DNA of 64,000 nt from Cyclobacteriaceae bacterium (GCA_016786585.1 JAEUUI010000008.1:248001-312000), one strand, 5' to 3'. Shown: positions 34,901-44,540, counted from the first letter of the stretch. Numbers and translations: made by a program. The notes: a model not told the origin generated them from the letters alone.

Positions 34901-35701
34901 ATGAAAAGAAGTCTGATGTTTTTAAGTGCTGCGGTACTGGCATTGAGTACTGCATTTATTTCATCGTGCAGCGATGACGAGAGCGGTGGTGGGTCGAAAG
35001 TTCCGCCAGCAAAAATTAAGACCATTGCTTTTAATGACGGTTTTGCGATTGAGAGCTGGGCGTTTTCGTATGATGATCAGGATCGCGTAACCAGTATCAG
35101 CAATGTATACGATGGTGGCGACCCGGCAACAATTACGTATACCTACGATGATGCAGCGAGTGAGTTAACGATCGATAAAGACGGAAATGAAACAGTTTAT
35201 GCGCTTGATACCGAAGGCCGTGTTATTAAGGAATACTGGAACGAAGATAAAACCGAATGGGAAGGTTATCAGTACAATTCTGATGGTCGCATGATTAAAA
35301 TCTTCGAACACTACAGCGGAGCAGATCACCTGAAATATGACCTTACCGTGGAAGATAACAACACTACGCACCGCATCCGGTATGAAGATGATGGTACTAC
35401 CGTTCGTGAAGACCGTGAGTTCACCTATACCATCGGTGATAACGCCAGCGGAATCCACCAGATTTATGCGGTAGACTCAGAGTGGAAGAATATTGCAGGT
35501 TTGTACGGCAAGCAGAGCGAAAAACTTGTTGAAGCCTATGTTCGCCACATCACCGAAGAACCAGGTACAAGCTATGGAGCAACGTATGCCTATACTTTCG
35601 ATGATAAGGATCGTGTAGCTACACAAACCAAAAATGGTACAAGCAGTGGTGGGACGTTTACTGAATCGTGGGCTTACACGTACTACGAAGACGGAGAGTA
35701 A
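34901..35701 (+). CDS. Lipoprotein with YD-like repeats
   Basis: Predicted lipoprotein (MKRSLMFLSAAVLALSTAF, lipobox in FISSCSDD) of 266 aa. The mature part is made of short beta-hairpin repeats of the type 'FSYDDQDRVTSISN', 'YTYDDAASELTIDKDGN', 'YALDTEGRVIKEYW', 'YQYNSDGRMIKIFE' and 'YTFDDKDRVATQTKNG'. This is the YD/RHS-like pattern of Bacteroidota surface lipoproteins (DUF4595-like). Function unknown; it may bind carbohydrate or another surface. It lies 37 bases after the permease and just before a strong terminator, so it is probably the last gene of the riboside operon. Confidence 0.75.
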   Translation: MKRSLMFLSAAVLALSTAFISSCSDDESGGGSKVPPAKIKTIAFNDGFAIESWAFSYDDQDRVTSISNVYDGGDPATITYTYDDAASELTIDKDGNETVYALDTEGRVIKEYWNEDKTEWEGYQYNSDGRMIKIFEHYSGADHLKYDLTVEDNNTTHRIRYEDDGTTVREDREFTYTIGDNASGIHQIYAVDSEWKNIAGLYGKQSEKLVEAYVRHITEEPGTSYGATYAYTFDDKDRVATQTKNGTSSGGTFTESWAYTYYEDGE

Positions 35702-35722
35702 TTCCTTTTTAGTTAGAGTTCG

Positions 35723-35756
35723 GGCCGGGAGCGATTATTCGCTTTCGGCCTTTTTT
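35723..35756 (+). terminator. Terminator of the riboside locus
   Basis: Twelve-base-pair stem (GGCCGGGAGCGA with TCGCTTTCGGCC, two G-T pairs), loop TTAT and a run of six T. Its T run overlaps the stop codon of the convergent fucosidase gene. Confidence 0.92.
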
Positions 35757-37101
35757 ATCTGATTTCCAGTTCGATGATCGTGTCAATATCGTTTCGCCTG
35801 GCGTTTGGAATTTTTAGCGTTACCCCAAATTCATTGTCAATGAATTTGACTGCGCCCTTATCGCTGAACATTTTTGCGGAAACTATTTTCTTTCCCAGCG
35901 ATGGAAATGTAAGTGTCTCGTCCTGCCAGTTGAGAATGTGTACGTAAACCTTGTTTCCTTTTTGAGTCATCACGCCCCATTCGCGTGGGGTCAGCGGCCC
36001 GCCATTCGTTTCGTAAATAGTTTCGCCATTCGTCTTCAGCCATTCGCCCATTTGTTTTAAGAGGGCAACATGCTCGGGCTGAATTTTTCCGTTCGGCATC
36101 GGGCCGACATTCAATAGAAAGTTTGAGCTGTAGCCTGCGGCTTTTACCAGGTATTGAATAAGTTCTTTTTCAGTTTTGTTGCCAGCATCCTGAAGATTAA
36201 ATCCCCAGGAGTAATTAATCGTTTCGCAAATTTCTTTCGGGAGATCACCAATTTTCTGCTCAGGTGCGAAGCCCGTGGTGTTATGACCGGGAAGATCTTT
36301 TTCAAACATTTGGAAGTCTTCACCTTCATAAGGTGGGCGGTGGTGGTTACTGCCGATCAGGGCCGCTGGTTGTAACTTGTGAATCAGGCTGTATGTTTTT
36401 TCCAATCGCCAGTCATCATCTTTTTTATCCCACATTCCGTCAAACCAAATACCGGCAATCGGGCCATATCCGGTAAGTAACTCGGTAAGTTGTGCGTCCA
36501 TATAATCGAGGTACTTGTACCAGTTTCCGTTTTCCGGTCTGCCGGTATAACCATTGCCTGTATTGCCGCGTGGAAAATAATCCGGATGATGCCAGTCGAG
36601 CTGCGAATGATAGAAGAATAGTTTGATTCCTTGCGCATGACATTCATCGGCAAGCATCTTTAGCACATCCTTTTTGTAAGGTGTGCGGTCAACAATGTCG
36701 TAGTCGGAAACTTTGCTGTCGAACATCGCAAACCCGTCATGATGTTTGCTGGTGATGGTGATGTATTTCATGCCTGCATCTTTCGCCATTTGCACCCATT
36801 CCTTCGGATTGAAGTCAATCGGGTTGAAAAAAGCAGGCAGTTTTTCGTATGTCCTGGCAGGAATGCGCTGATTATTCATCACCCATTCGCCATCGCCCAG
36901 CTGACTGTAAACACCCCAATGAATGAAAAGTCCGAACCGTGCACCTTCAAACCATTCGCGTGATTTAATATTTTCAGGAGCAGGCGTGTACTTGGTTTGC
37001 GCGTGAACAGTAAGTGAGACTAGTATCGCGCAAAGGAAGGTGGGTATGCTCTTTGTTCTGAACAAAACAATAGAGCAATTCCGGATAGCGAAATGCATCA
37101 T
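35755..37101 (-). CDS. Alpha-L-fucosidase (GH29)
   Basis: Exported glycoside hydrolase family 29 enzyme of 448 aa, releasing alpha-L-fucose. A signal peptide ends at about residue 35 (VSLTVHAQ). Family signatures are WFEGARFGLFIHWGVYSQ, ITITSKHHDGFAMF, and GIWFDGMWD, whose Asp is the expected catalytic nucleophile. The end of the barrel has NFLLNVGPMPNG, and a small C-terminal beta-domain follows. Two adjacent ATG codons (37101, 37098) could start it. It lies 19 bases downstream of hisIE, so it could be read through from the histidine operon. No fucose uptake genes accompany it. Confidence 0.92.
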   Translation of the reverse strand: MMHFAIRNCSIVLFRTKSIPTFLCAILVSLTVHAQTKYTPAPENIKSREWFEGARFGLFIHWGVYSQLGDGEWVMNNQRIPARTYEKLPAFFNPIDFNPKEWVQMAKDAGMKYITITSKHHDGFAMFDSKVSDYDIVDRTPYKKDVLKMLADECHAQGIKLFFYHSQLDWHHPDYFPRGNTGNGYTGRPENGNWYKYLDYMDAQLTELLTGYGPIAGIWFDGMWDKKDDDWRLEKTYSLIHKLQPAALIGSNHHRPPYEGEDFQMFEKDLPGHNTTGFAPEQKIGDLPKEICETINYSWGFNLQDAGNKTEKELIQYLVKAAGYSSNFLLNVGPMPNGKIQPEHVALLKQMGEWLKTNGETIYETNGGPLTPREWGVMTQKGNKVYVHILNWQDETLTFPSLGKKIVSAKMFSDKGAVKFIDNEFGVTLKIPNARRNDIDTIIELEIR

Positions 37102-37120
37102 CGGTAAAAGAGTTTAGTAA

Positions 37121-37717
37121 TTACTTATGTCGTTTCTTCAGCACAGCTTTTACATCGTCAAGCGAAGTATTTTTCGCCTCCAGCAATACCAGATAGTGAT
37201 AAAGTAAATCGGCTGCTTCGTTCAGAAACAGATCTTTGTTTTCGTCTTTGGCTTCAATCACAAGTTCTACCGCCTCTTCGCCCACTTTTTGTGCAATCTT
37301 ATTTAATCCTGCTTCGAATAACGAAGTTGTATACGAACCTTTTTTCGGATTCGCCTTACGGTCTTTAATCATGGTCTCCAGCCGGTTAAGATTCCAGCCT
37401 TCATTCTTCTCATTAAAGCACGTATCGGCACCGGTATGACAGGTCGGGCCCTTTGGGTTCACTTTTATCAATAAGGAATCATTATCGCAGTCCTGAAGAA
37501 TCTCCACAAGTTCGAGCGAGTTGCCCGATGTTTCACCTTTCGTCCAAAGTCTTTTTTTACTGCGACTGTAAAACGTTACTTTTTTTTCGCGAACGGTTTT
37601 ATCGTATGCTTCTGCATTCATGAACGCTACCATCAGCACCTTATTGGTCGATGCATCCTGAACGACACAGGGAACAAGGCCGTTGAGCTTTTCAAAATCA
37701 ATCGTGTTCGCACCCAT
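37121..37717 (-). CDS. hisIE: Bifunctional phosphoribosyl-AMP cyclohydrolase / phosphoribosyl-ATP pyrophosphatase
   Basis: Catalyses steps 2 and 3 of histidine synthesis; 198 aa. The N-terminal HisI half (about 1-105) has VQDASTNKVLMVAFMN, SRSKKRLWTKGETSGN and the metal-binding DCDNDSLL ... TCHTGADTC. The C-terminal HisE half (about 108-198) has KGSYTTSLFEAGLNKIAQKVGEEAVELVIEA and a DLLYHYLVLL segment. Last gene of the operon, two bases after hisF. Confidence 0.96.
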   Translation of the reverse strand: MGANTIDFEKLNGLVPCVVQDASTNKVLMVAFMNAEAYDKTVREKKVTFYSRSKKRLWTKGETSGNSLELVEILQDCDNDSLLIKVNPKGPTCHTGADTCFNEKNEGWNLNRLETMIKDRKANPKKGSYTTSLFEAGLNKIAQKVGEEAVELVIEAKDENKDLFLNEAADLLYHYLVLLEAKNTSLDDVKAVLKKRHK

Positions 37718-37719
37718 GA

Positions 37720-38475
37720 TTAAATCCTTACGGGAATGTTGTTTTGTGAAAGATAATGTTTTAGATCGGGTATCGTAATCTCCCCAAAGTGAAAGATGCT
37801 CGCGGCCAGGGCTGCATCGGCTTTGCCGGATGTAAATGCTTCCAGAAAATGTCTTTTTTCACCAGCTCCGCCCGAAGCAATTACCGGAATAGTCAGCTGT
37901 TCGTGGAGCGATGCCAATGCTGTTAAGGCAAATCCGCTTTTGGTGCCGTCATGATCCATGCTGGTGAACAGAATCTCACCTGCACCGCGGCTTTCGCATT
38001 CCTTCGCCCAGGAAAATAACTCTTTATCACTAGGAGTCTTTCCGCCATGCGTATGAACAATCCATTGATCGTTAACAAGGCGTGCATCGATCGCAGCAAC
38101 AACGCATTGCGACCCGAATGCCTTTGCCAGTTCATCGATGCGACCGGGGTTTCGAACGGCTGCTGAATTAATGCTCACTTTATCAGCGCCTGCTTCGAGC
38201 AGAGGCGCTACATCTTCCGCAGAGTTGATCCCACCACCAATCGTAAAAGGAATATTAATATTTCGGGCGATTTCCTTCACCAGCGTTGCGAAGGTTTTTC
38301 GTTTTTCATTAGTGGCCGAGATGTCAAGGAACACCAATTCATCGGCACCTTGTTGTGCATAGGTTGAAGCAAGTTCAACGGGATCACCCGCATCGCGGAT
38401 GTTTACAAAGTTCACGCCCTTTACGGTCCGGCCATCTTTAATGTCGAGGCAGGGGATGATTCGCTTGCTGAGCAT
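37720..38475 (-). CDS. hisF: Imidazole glycerol phosphate synthase subunit HisF
   Basis: Cyclase subunit of IGP synthase, 251 aa. It uses ammonia from HisH to form IGP and AICAR. The (beta/alpha)8 barrel signatures are [15 protein letters not shown] (catalytic Asp near residue 11), [22 protein letters not shown], the second catalytic Asp in [11 protein letters not shown] and PVIASGGAG. The start overlaps the hisA stop by one base. Confidence 0.97.
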   Translation of the reverse strand: MLSKRIIPCLDIKDGRTVKGVNFVNIRDAGDPVELASTYAQQGADELVFLDISATNEKRKTFATLVKEIARNINIPFTIGGGINSAEDVAPLLEAGADKVSINSAAVRNPGRIDELAKAFGSQCVVAAIDARLVNDQWIVHTHGGKTPSDKELFSWAKECESRGAGEILFTSMDHDGTKSGFALTALASLHEQLTIPVIASGGAGEKRHFLEAFTSGKADAALAASIFHFGEITIPDLKHYLSQNNIPVRI

Positions 38476-39197
38476 TACTTGAAGGTAAAGGGCCGCAAAT
38501 CGGCTAGTTCAATTTTGTGTTCATAAAGTGCTTTGCCGATGATAGCACCATAAATCCCCATGGCTTTCAACTTACGGAGATCTTCCAGCGAACTTACGCC
38601 ACCGCTGGCTGTTATCTTGAGGGTAGGGAACCGCTTAAGAAGTTTTTCATACAATCCGAAGTTCGGGCCGTCCAGCATACCGTCTGATCCGATGTCCGTA
38701 CAAGTCAGGTATTCCAGTCCGCTTCCCATGTAATCTTCCACGAGTTCAAATAATCGCAACTCGGTTGGTTCCAGCCATCCGTTAATCATGATGTGTTCGC
38801 CCTTCACATCGGCACTGAGAATGAAGTTGCGTGCGCCATACTCATTCATCCAGCGTTTGAATTTCTCCGGCTCGTTGATCGCTACACTTCCGATGTTGAT
38901 TTGATAGATGTCGAGGTTGATGAGTTGTTCGACATCCTCATCGGTCTTAACACCGCCTCCGAAGTCGATCTGTAACGCGGTTTTCTCCTGCAGTTCGTAG
39001 ATCACATCCCAATTCACCACTTCACCCTCCTTGGCTCCATCCAGATCAATCAGATGCAGATATTCGAGGTCGGCATTCTGGAATTGCAGTGCGACATCTA
39101 ACGGATCTTCGCTGTAGATTTTCTTCTTCTTAAAATCGCCCTGCGTAAGCCGTACGCACTTTCCGTCAATAATATCAATGGCAGGAATAATCTTCAT
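38475..39197 (-). CDS. hisA: ProFAR isomerase
   Basis: 1-(5-phosphoribosyl)-5-[(5-phosphoribosylamino)methylideneamino]imidazole-4-carboxamide isomerase, 240 aa. It shares the HisF barrel: [19 protein letters not shown] with the catalytic Asp near residue 8, [21 protein letters not shown], the second Asp in [14 protein letters not shown], and ITASGGVSS. It overlaps hisH by four bases (ATGA on the minus strand) and hisF by one. Confidence 0.97.
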   Translation of the reverse strand: MKIIPAIDIIDGKCVRLTQGDFKKKKIYSEDPLDVALQFQNADLEYLHLIDLDGAKEGEVVNWDVIYELQEKTALQIDFGGGVKTDEDVEQLINLDIYQINIGSVAINEPEKFKRWMNEYGARNFILSADVKGEHIMINGWLEPTELRLFELVEDYMGSGLEYLTCTDIGSDGMLDGPNFGLYEKLLKRFPTLKITASGGVSSLEDLRKLKAMGIYGAIIGKALYEHKIELADLRPFTFK

Positions 39198-39772
39198 ATA
39201 CGTAAAAAATTCTTCAATATTGTTTGTCCGGCTTCTGCCGACTTCTCCGGGTGGAATTGCACGGCATAAAAATTATCTTTCTTCATGGCTGCGCTGAACG
39301 GTACCGTGTATTCTGTTACGGCAGATGTAAACATATTCACCGGAACATAATAACTGTGCACATAATATACGCTTTTGTTTTCGAGTTCCGGACTGATCCA
39401 CCCTGTGACTTTTGTCAGCTCGTTCCAGCCCATGTGTGGCACTTTAAAATCGGCTTTCGGTACAAAGCGTTTCACAGGCTGATCGAAAATCCCAAGGCAC
39501 TCCGTATCGTTTTCCTCCGAATGGCGGCACATCAACTGCATACCTAAACAAATTCCCAGTACGGGTTGTTTTAGATTTTTTATTACCTGATCAAGTTTCC
39601 GGTCTCGCAGATACGCCATGGTGGTACTTGCTTCGCCCACTCCGGGAAAAATCACCCGGTCAGCACTGTTAATAATTTCAGGGTTATCAGAAATCGTAAA
39701 GTCAACACCCAGCCGCTCCAGTGCGAATGACACCGATTGAATATTGCCAGCGTTGTATTTGATTAGAACCAT
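39194..39772 (-). CDS. hisH: Imidazole glycerol phosphate synthase subunit HisH
   Basis: Glutaminase subunit of IGP synthase, 192 aa. The class I amidotransferase triad is visible: Cys in GICLGMQLMC, and His and Glu in QFHPEKS. The oxyanion-side PGVGEA is also present. It should follow hisB directly, but here a 430-base four-helix-bundle unit lies between hisB and hisH. Only about nine bases separate that unit from the hisH start, so hisH expression may depend on transcription through it. Confidence 0.97.
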   Translation of the reverse strand: MVLIKYNAGNIQSVSFALERLGVDFTISDNPEIINSADRVIFPGVGEASTTMAYLRDRKLDQVIKNLKQPVLGICLGMQLMCRHSEENDTECLGIFDQPVKRFVPKADFKVPHMGWNELTKVTGWISPELENKSVYYVHSYYVPVNMFTSAVTEYTVPFSAAMKKDNFYAVQFHPEKSAEAGQTILKNFLRI

Positions 39773-39781
39773 TTTTGAATG

Positions 39782-40207
39782 ACGAATTTAGAATAACGAA
39801 TTACGAATAATTTCTTACTTGGGATTATTTGCTCTTGTTGTCTTTATAGACTTAACAGTAATGGCCAGTAATTCATTGGCTTCTTTTAAAAGGGTTTGAA
39901 TCTCGGTCGTTTTTCCTGTATTAAATTCTTCCAGCATCTCCAGGAAGAAAATAGATTCATCCAGTTCTTCTTCCACGATTTTTAGCTTGTTGATAAAGTC
40001 AGCTGGTGACTTTCCACGACATGCAGCGCGATAGTTTGCGGCTGATGAACTTGATGATAGGATTAGCTGATTGCAATATGCATTATTTATCGTACTAGAT
40101 TGAAGCGATTGAATCAGCTTGGCAACACCTACCGCGAATTTCTTAAATCTACTTTTTAACTCTTCAATGCTCATTCCCTTATTCGTCCTTCGTAATTCTG
40201 CATTCGT
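39782..40207. mobile_element. Intervening-sequence-like unit with terminal inverted repeats, inside the his operon
   Basis: A unit of about 426 bases, bounded by 29-base imperfect inverted repeats: 39782-39810 and 40179-40207, identical at 24 of 29 positions. Each is rich in the motif (T)ACGAAT. It contains one gene, for a four-helix-bundle protein related to those found in 23S rRNA intervening sequences. The right repeat ends two bases before the hisB stop codon and the left begins nine bases before the hisH start, so the unit fits exactly in the intergenic gap without disrupting either gene. No transposase is present. Confidence 0.75.
39815..40174 (-). CDS. Four-helix-bundle protein (rRNA intervening-sequence type, S23)
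   Basis: The 119-aa product belongs to the four-helix-bundle family first seen encoded within 23S rRNA intervening sequences. It is all helical, with the characteristic SSSAANYRAACRGKSPADFINKLKIVEEELDESIFFLEML stretch. Function is unknown. It lies within inverted repeats in the intergenic gap between hisB and hisH, in the same orientation as the operon, and is the only gene of the operon without a role in histidine synthesis. This argues for insertion. Confidence 0.9.
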   Translation of the reverse strand: MSIEELKSRFKKFAVGVAKLIQSLQSSTINNAYCNQLILSSSSSAANYRAACRGKSPADFINKLKIVEEELDESIFFLEMLEEFNTGKTTEIQTLLKEANELLAITVKSIKTTRANNPK

Positions 40208-40209
40208 AC

Positions 40210-41325
40210 TTATAAAGTTCCCTTCGTGCTCGGTAAATCATTCCCTTCCTTCTTTACCGCCATTTTGATTGCTTTGGCAAAGGCTTTAAAGATCGCCTCT
40301 ATTTTATGGTGTTCGTTGGTTCCTTCTGCCTTGACGTTCAGATTGCATTTTGCCGCATCAGAAAAAGACTTGAAGAAATGCAGAAACATTTCTGTTGGCA
40401 TTTCACCAATCTTTTCGCGTTTAAATTCCGCATCCCAAACAAGCCAAGGTCTTCCGCCAAAGTCGATAGCTACTTGTGCGAGGCAGTCGTCCATAGGTAG
40501 ACAAAAGCCATACCGTTCGATGCCCCGTTTGTTACCAAGGGCTTTACTGAAAGCTTCGCCTAACGCAAGCGCGGTGTCTTCTATCGTGTGATGTTCATCA
40601 ATGTGAAGATCACCTTTCACATTTACCGAAAGATCAAGTTTGCCGTGTTTGGAAAGCTGATCGAGCATGTGATCGAAAAATCCTAACCCTGTCGATATAT
40701 TACTTTTCCCGGCTCCGTCAAGATCTACGGTAATCGTGATGTCTGTTTCCTTTGTCTTTCGGTTAACAGTCGCCTGTCTGTTTGTTGTTGTCAGGAAGTT
40801 ATAAATGTCTTGCCACGACTGCGTTTGTAAAGCACAGTAGTCAGCAAACCCTGAGTTAGTTAGTTTATCATTCAGACTTCCATCTTTTAGTAAGATTCCT
40901 TTAGCGCCAAGATTTTTTGCAAGTTCGATGTCGGTTAGCCGGTCTCCGATAGTGTAGGAATTTTTCAGATCGTATTCTGCGGAGAGGTATTTCGTTAATA
41001 ACCCAGTTCCTGGTTTTCGCGTGGGTTTGTTTTCGTGCGGAAACGATTTGTCGATACAGATATCCGAAAATATGATCCCTTCACTTTTTAGCGTGTTCAA
41101 CATGCGTTCATGGGCAGGCCAGAATGTGGTCTCCGGAAAGCGATCGGTACCCAATCCATCCTGGTTTGTGACCATCACCAGTTCATAATCCGTTTGACGT
41201 GCAATTTTCCCAAGCCACGTAAACACTCCGGGATAATATTCGAGCTTCTCAAGACTGTCGATCTGTTCATCCGGTGGCTCAATGATCAACGTGCCGTCAC
41301 GATCGATAAATAAAACTTTCTTCAT
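40210..41325 (-). CDS. hisB: Bifunctional histidinol-phosphatase / imidazoleglycerol-phosphate dehydratase
   Basis: Two-domain enzyme of 371 aa catalysing steps 7 and 9 of histidine synthesis. The N-terminal HAD phosphatase (about 1-165) begins [12 protein letters not shown] with the nucleophilic Asp. The C-terminal dehydratase (about 175-371) has the metal-binding [33 protein letters not shown] and [14 protein letters not shown] motifs. The start at 41325 gives the standard HAD N-terminus and overlaps the hisC stop by four bases. A longer in-frame reading to 41400 would extend into hisC and is rejected. Confidence 0.96.
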   Translation of the reverse strand: MKKVLFIDRDGTLIIEPPDEQIDSLEKLEYYPGVFTWLGKIARQTDYELVMVTNQDGLGTDRFPETTFWPAHERMLNTLKSEGIIFSDICIDKSFPHENKPTRKPGTGLLTKYLSAEYDLKNSYTIGDRLTDIELAKNLGAKGILLKDGSLNDKLTNSGFADYCALQTQSWQDIYNFLTTTNRQATVNRKTKETDITITVDLDGAGKSNISTGLGFFDHMLDQLSKHGKLDLSVNVKGDLHIDEHHTIEDTALALGEAFSKALGNKRGIERYGFCLPMDDCLAQVAIDFGGRPWLVWDAEFKREKIGEMPTEMFLHFFKSFSDAAKCNLNVKAEGTNEHHKIEAIFKAFAKAIKMAVKKEGNDLPSTKGTL

Positions 41326-42374
41326 AATTTCTTCAACGCTTTCACCAGCCGTTGATTCTCGTCCGGAGTTCCAACGGTAATTCTCAAACAGCCATAGCAC
41401 AATGTAACTTTCGAACGATCGCGCACAATAATTCCTTTTTCCATCAGGTATTGGTAGGTGAGGAATGCATCGCTCATTCTAACCAGCAGAAAGTTTGCAT
41501 CCGAAGGATAAACCGCTTCGACTACCGGTAACTTTAACAGCGCCTTCGCCAGCTTCTTGCGTTCTTTCACAACCTCCTTCACCGATGATTCCATGAACAT
41601 CGTGCTTTCGAGCGCATCCAGCACCAGTTCCTGCGTACGGGTGTTTACGTTGTAGGGATACTTGATCTTGTTCAGGAGTGAAATGATTTCCTCCGAAGCG
41701 AAACACATACCCAGCCGAAGGCCTGCAAGCCCCCATGCCTTTGAAAATGTTTGGAGTACAACCAGGTTCGGATATTTCGCTAACTCATGAATGAAACTTT
41801 TGCTCTTGGCAAAGTCCAGGTAGGCTTCATCAATCACCACCAATCCGTAAAACCTTTTGAGAATCTCAACAATTTTATCGCGACTTAATAAATTACCAGT
41901 CGGGTTATTAGGACTGCACAGAAATAAAATCTTCGTGCTTGCATCGAACGTATTTGGAAACGTTTCGAGATCAAGATCAAAATCGGGTGTAAGCAAAGCT
42001 TGCTGAACTTTAACAGCATTTACTTCAGCGCACACAGAATACATACCATACGTGGGCTCCGTAACGAGAATTGAGTCCTGGTTGGGTTCGCAAAATGCAC
42101 GAATCAATAAATCGATTGCTTCGTCACTTCCGTTGCCCAGAAAAATTTGCCCTGACCGAACATCTTTCAACTCGGCAATTCTTTCTTTTAATCTTCGCTG
42201 TTGCGGATCCGGATACCGATTGTATGGAGAAGGATAGGGGTTCTCGTTGGCATCCAGGTAAATTTCAGCCTCACCTTTAAACTCATCACGCGCGGATGAG
42301 TACGGTTTCATGTTCAGGATGTTTTTCCTGACCAGCGTACTGATGTCAATGAAAGATTTCGAGCGTTTTGCCAT
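41322..42374 (-). CDS. hisC: Histidinol-phosphate aminotransferase
   Basis: PLP-dependent class I/II aminotransferase of 350 aa that converts imidazole-acetol phosphate into histidinol phosphate. Visible are [60 protein letters not shown] and the PLP lysine in [14 protein letters not shown]. The end has [19 protein letters not shown]. The start at 42374 is preferred; an internal Met at residue 22 would remove the N-terminal arm. It lies 18 bases after hisD. Confidence 0.96.
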   Translation of the reverse strand: MAKRSKSFIDISTLVRKNILNMKPYSSARDEFKGEAEIYLDANENPYPSPYNRYPDPQQRRLKERIAELKDVRSGQIFLGNGSDEAIDLLIRAFCEPNQDSILVTEPTYGMYSVCAEVNAVKVQQALLTPDFDLDLETFPNTFDASTKILFLCSPNNPTGNLLSRDKIVEILKRFYGLVVIDEAYLDFAKSKSFIHELAKYPNLVVLQTFSKAWGLAGLRLGMCFASEEIISLLNKIKYPYNVNTRTQELVLDALESTMFMESSVKEVVKERKKLAKALLKLPVVEAVYPSDANFLLVRMSDAFLTYQYLMEKGIIVRDRSKVTLCYGCLRITVGTPDENQRLVKALKKL

Positions 42375-42392
42375 GCCGACTGAATTCCAGGG

Positions 42393-43676
42393 TTATTTGA
42401 GGTTCGCCAAACGAATACTAACTGCCTGCTTATGACCCGTAAGTTGTTCTGCCTCAGCCATTTTCTCCACCACCGGTCCAAGCGCTTGCAATCCGCTTTG
42501 CGTGAGCTTCTGAAACGTAATATACCGGATAAAACTTTCCAGTGAAACGCCACCGGAAGCTTTCGCATAACCGTTTGTTGGAAGCGTGTGATTGGTTCCC
42601 GAAGCATAATCGCCAATCGCTTCAGGTGAATAATTACCAATGAAAACCGACCCCGCGTTAACGATCTTGTCACTCAATACATCAGCATCCTTGGTGTTGA
42701 TGATCAGGTGCTCGGGTGCATACTCGTTGATGAAGTCAGCCGCTGTTGCTGACGATTCGATACAAATGATCTTGCTGTTTTGCAATGATTTTTCGGCAAT
42801 GGCTTTCCGCGGAAGCGCTGATAGTTGCTGATCCACTTCTGCCTGGATTGTGGTAATTAATTTTTCATCATTAACCACCAGCATTACCTGACTGTCTTCC
42901 CCGTGTTCAGCCTGCGACAATAAATCCGCAGCAACAAAAGCGGGGTTTGCAGATTCATCGGCCCAAACCAATACTTCAGACGGACCAGCCGGCATGTCGA
43001 TCGCAATACCTTGCTGATTGACTAACTGTTTAGCTTTCGTGACATACTGATTACCGGGTCCAAAAATTTTATACACGTTTGGAATACTCTCTGTGCCGTA
43101 AGCCATCGCGGCAATCGCCTGCGCACCGCCAACTTTGAAAATCTTGCGGATGCCCGTGAGTTGTGCTGCATATATGATGGCTGAATTGATCTTGCCGTTG
43201 CTATCGGGTGGTGTACACAAGATGACTTCTTTGCAACCGGCAAGTCTGGCCGGAATGCCCAGCATCAATACGGTTGAGAAAAGAGGAGCAGAGCCACCGG
43301 GAATGTAAATGCCTACCTTTTGAACCGGAACGGCTTTTCGCCAGCACGTAACACCCGGCATCGTCTCAACCGGAGTTAATGTTTGCTTTTGTGAAGCGTG
43401 AAATACTTCGATGTTTACGGCAGCAACAGCAATTGCATCTTTAAGTTCTTTTGGAATGGATTCGATCGCCTCCTGAATTTCCTTTTCCGTAAGCTGAAGG
43501 TTTGTAACCTCAGCCCGATCAAATTGCCGGGTGAACTCACGCAGGGCCTCGTCTCCTGAACGCTGCACGCGCGCTAGGATGTTCCTGACAGAGTTTTCTA
43601 AAAACTCAAGTTCAACCTGGGGCCGCTCACATAAGGACGACCACGTTTTCTTAGGTGGATTGATAACTATCTGCAT
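42393..43676 (-). CDS. hisD: Histidinol dehydrogenase
   Basis: Zinc enzyme of 427 aa that oxidises L-histidinol to L-histidine in two NAD-dependent steps. The sequence has KVGIYIPGGSAPLFSTVLMLG, the long signature around VGGAQAIAAMAYGTESIPNVYKIFGPGN (shown by parts), IDMPAGPSEVLV, LLSQAEHGEDSQ with a zinc ligand, and YAPEHLII and SGTNHTLPT further on. Second gene of the operon, three bases after hisG. Confidence 0.97.
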   Translation of the reverse strand: MQIVINPPKKTWSSLCERPQVELEFLENSVRNILARVQRSGDEALREFTRQFDRAEVTNLQLTEKEIQEAIESIPKELKDAIAVAAVNIEVFHASQKQTLTPVETMPGVTCWRKAVPVQKVGIYIPGGSAPLFSTVLMLGIPARLAGCKEVILCTPPDSNGKINSAIIYAAQLTGIRKIFKVGGAQAIAAMAYGTESIPNVYKIFGPGNQYVTKAKQLVNQQGIAIDMPAGPSEVLVWADESANPAFVAADLLSQAEHGEDSQVMLVVNDEKLITTIQAEVDQQLSALPRKAIAEKSLQNSKIICIESSATAADFINEYAPEHLIINTKDADVLSDKIVNAGSVFIGNYSPEAIGDYASGTNHTLPTNGYAKASGGVSLESFIRYITFQKLTQSGLQALGPVVEKMAEAEQLTGHKQAVSIRLANLK

Positions 43677-43679
43677 GGT

Positions 43680-44540
43680 TTATAAAATCATTTTTTCAAT
43701 CGGGATAACCAGAATGCCTTGCGCACCCAATGATTTCAGCTGATCGATCTTTTCCCAAAACGCGTTTTCATCAACAACGGAATGCAGCGAACTCCAGCCG
43801 GGTTTCCCTAACGGGATGATGGTCGGGCTTTTCATGCCGGGAATGATGCTGGTGATTTTCTCGATCGCGTCATTCGGACAATTCAACAAAATGTACTTGT
43901 TGTTTTTGGCCTTCTGTACTGCTTCCACTCTGAACAACAGTTTATCCAGAATGTTCTGCTTGTCGGGATTAAGCTTCGGGCTGGAAATAATCACAGCTTC
44001 GGAGTTCATCACCACTTCAACTTCCTTCAGTCCGTTGCTCAGCAGCGTACTGCCGGTACTGACGACATCACAAATTGCATCTGCGAGGCCGATACCCGGT
44101 GCGATTTCAACCGAGCCGCTGATTTCGTGCAGGCCGGCTGAGAGATTGTTCTTTTGAAGGAAGGCGTTAACAATGTTTGGGTAGGAGGTGGCAATGTTCT
44201 TTCCATTGAACCATGACAGCCCGGTATAGTTTTCTGATCGGGGAATAGCCATCGAGAGGCGGCATCGTGCGAAGTCGAGTCGCTTGACAAGCGTGTTTTG
44301 CTTTTGTTTTTCCACCAAAACATTCTCGCCTACAATACCAATGTCCGCAACCTGGTCTTCTACGTATTGCGGGATGTCGTCATCGCGCAGAAACAGGATT
44401 TCGACCGGAAAATTGCGCGCCTGAGTTTTTAACTGATCCTTACCGTTGCTGAATAACAGGCCACTTTCCTGCAACAGATTTAGCGAACTTTCCTGGAGAC
44501 GTCCGCTTTTCTGGATGGCTATTCTGAGAAGAGTATTCAT
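43680..44540 (-). CDS. hisG: ATP phosphoribosyltransferase, long form
   Basis: First and feedback-regulated enzyme of histidine synthesis, condensing ATP with PRPP. At 286 aa it is the long form with a C-terminal ACT-like regulatory domain (about 215-286, VRVEA-type beginning and TIIPLGKPGWSSLHSVVDE), so no separate HisZ is expected. The catalytic part shows RIAIQKSGRLQESSLNLL and the PRPP loop region ADAICDVVSTGSTLLSNGL. The gene lies 33 bases beyond an attenuator and a histidine-rich leader peptide, which should control the whole operon. Confidence 0.97.
   Translation of the reverse strand: MNTLLRIAIQKSGRLQESSLNLLQESGLLFSNGKDQLKTQARNFPVEILFLRDDDIPQYVEDQVADIGIVGENVLVEKQKQNTLVKRLDFARCRLSMAIPRSENYTGLSWFNGKNIATSYPNIVNAFLQKNNLSAGLHEISGSVEIAPGIGLADAICDVVSTGSTLLSNGLKEVEVVMNSEAVIISSPKLNPDKQNILDKLLFRVEAVQKAKNNKYILLNCPNDAIEKITSIIPGMKSPTIIPLGKPGWSSLHSVVDENAFWEKIDQLKSLGAQGILVIPIEKMIL

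Noticed and set aside
41326-41400. Longer N-terminus for hisB
   Set aside because: It would extend into hisC; the ATG at 41325 gives the conserved [12 protein letters not shown] start and a four-base coupling overlap.
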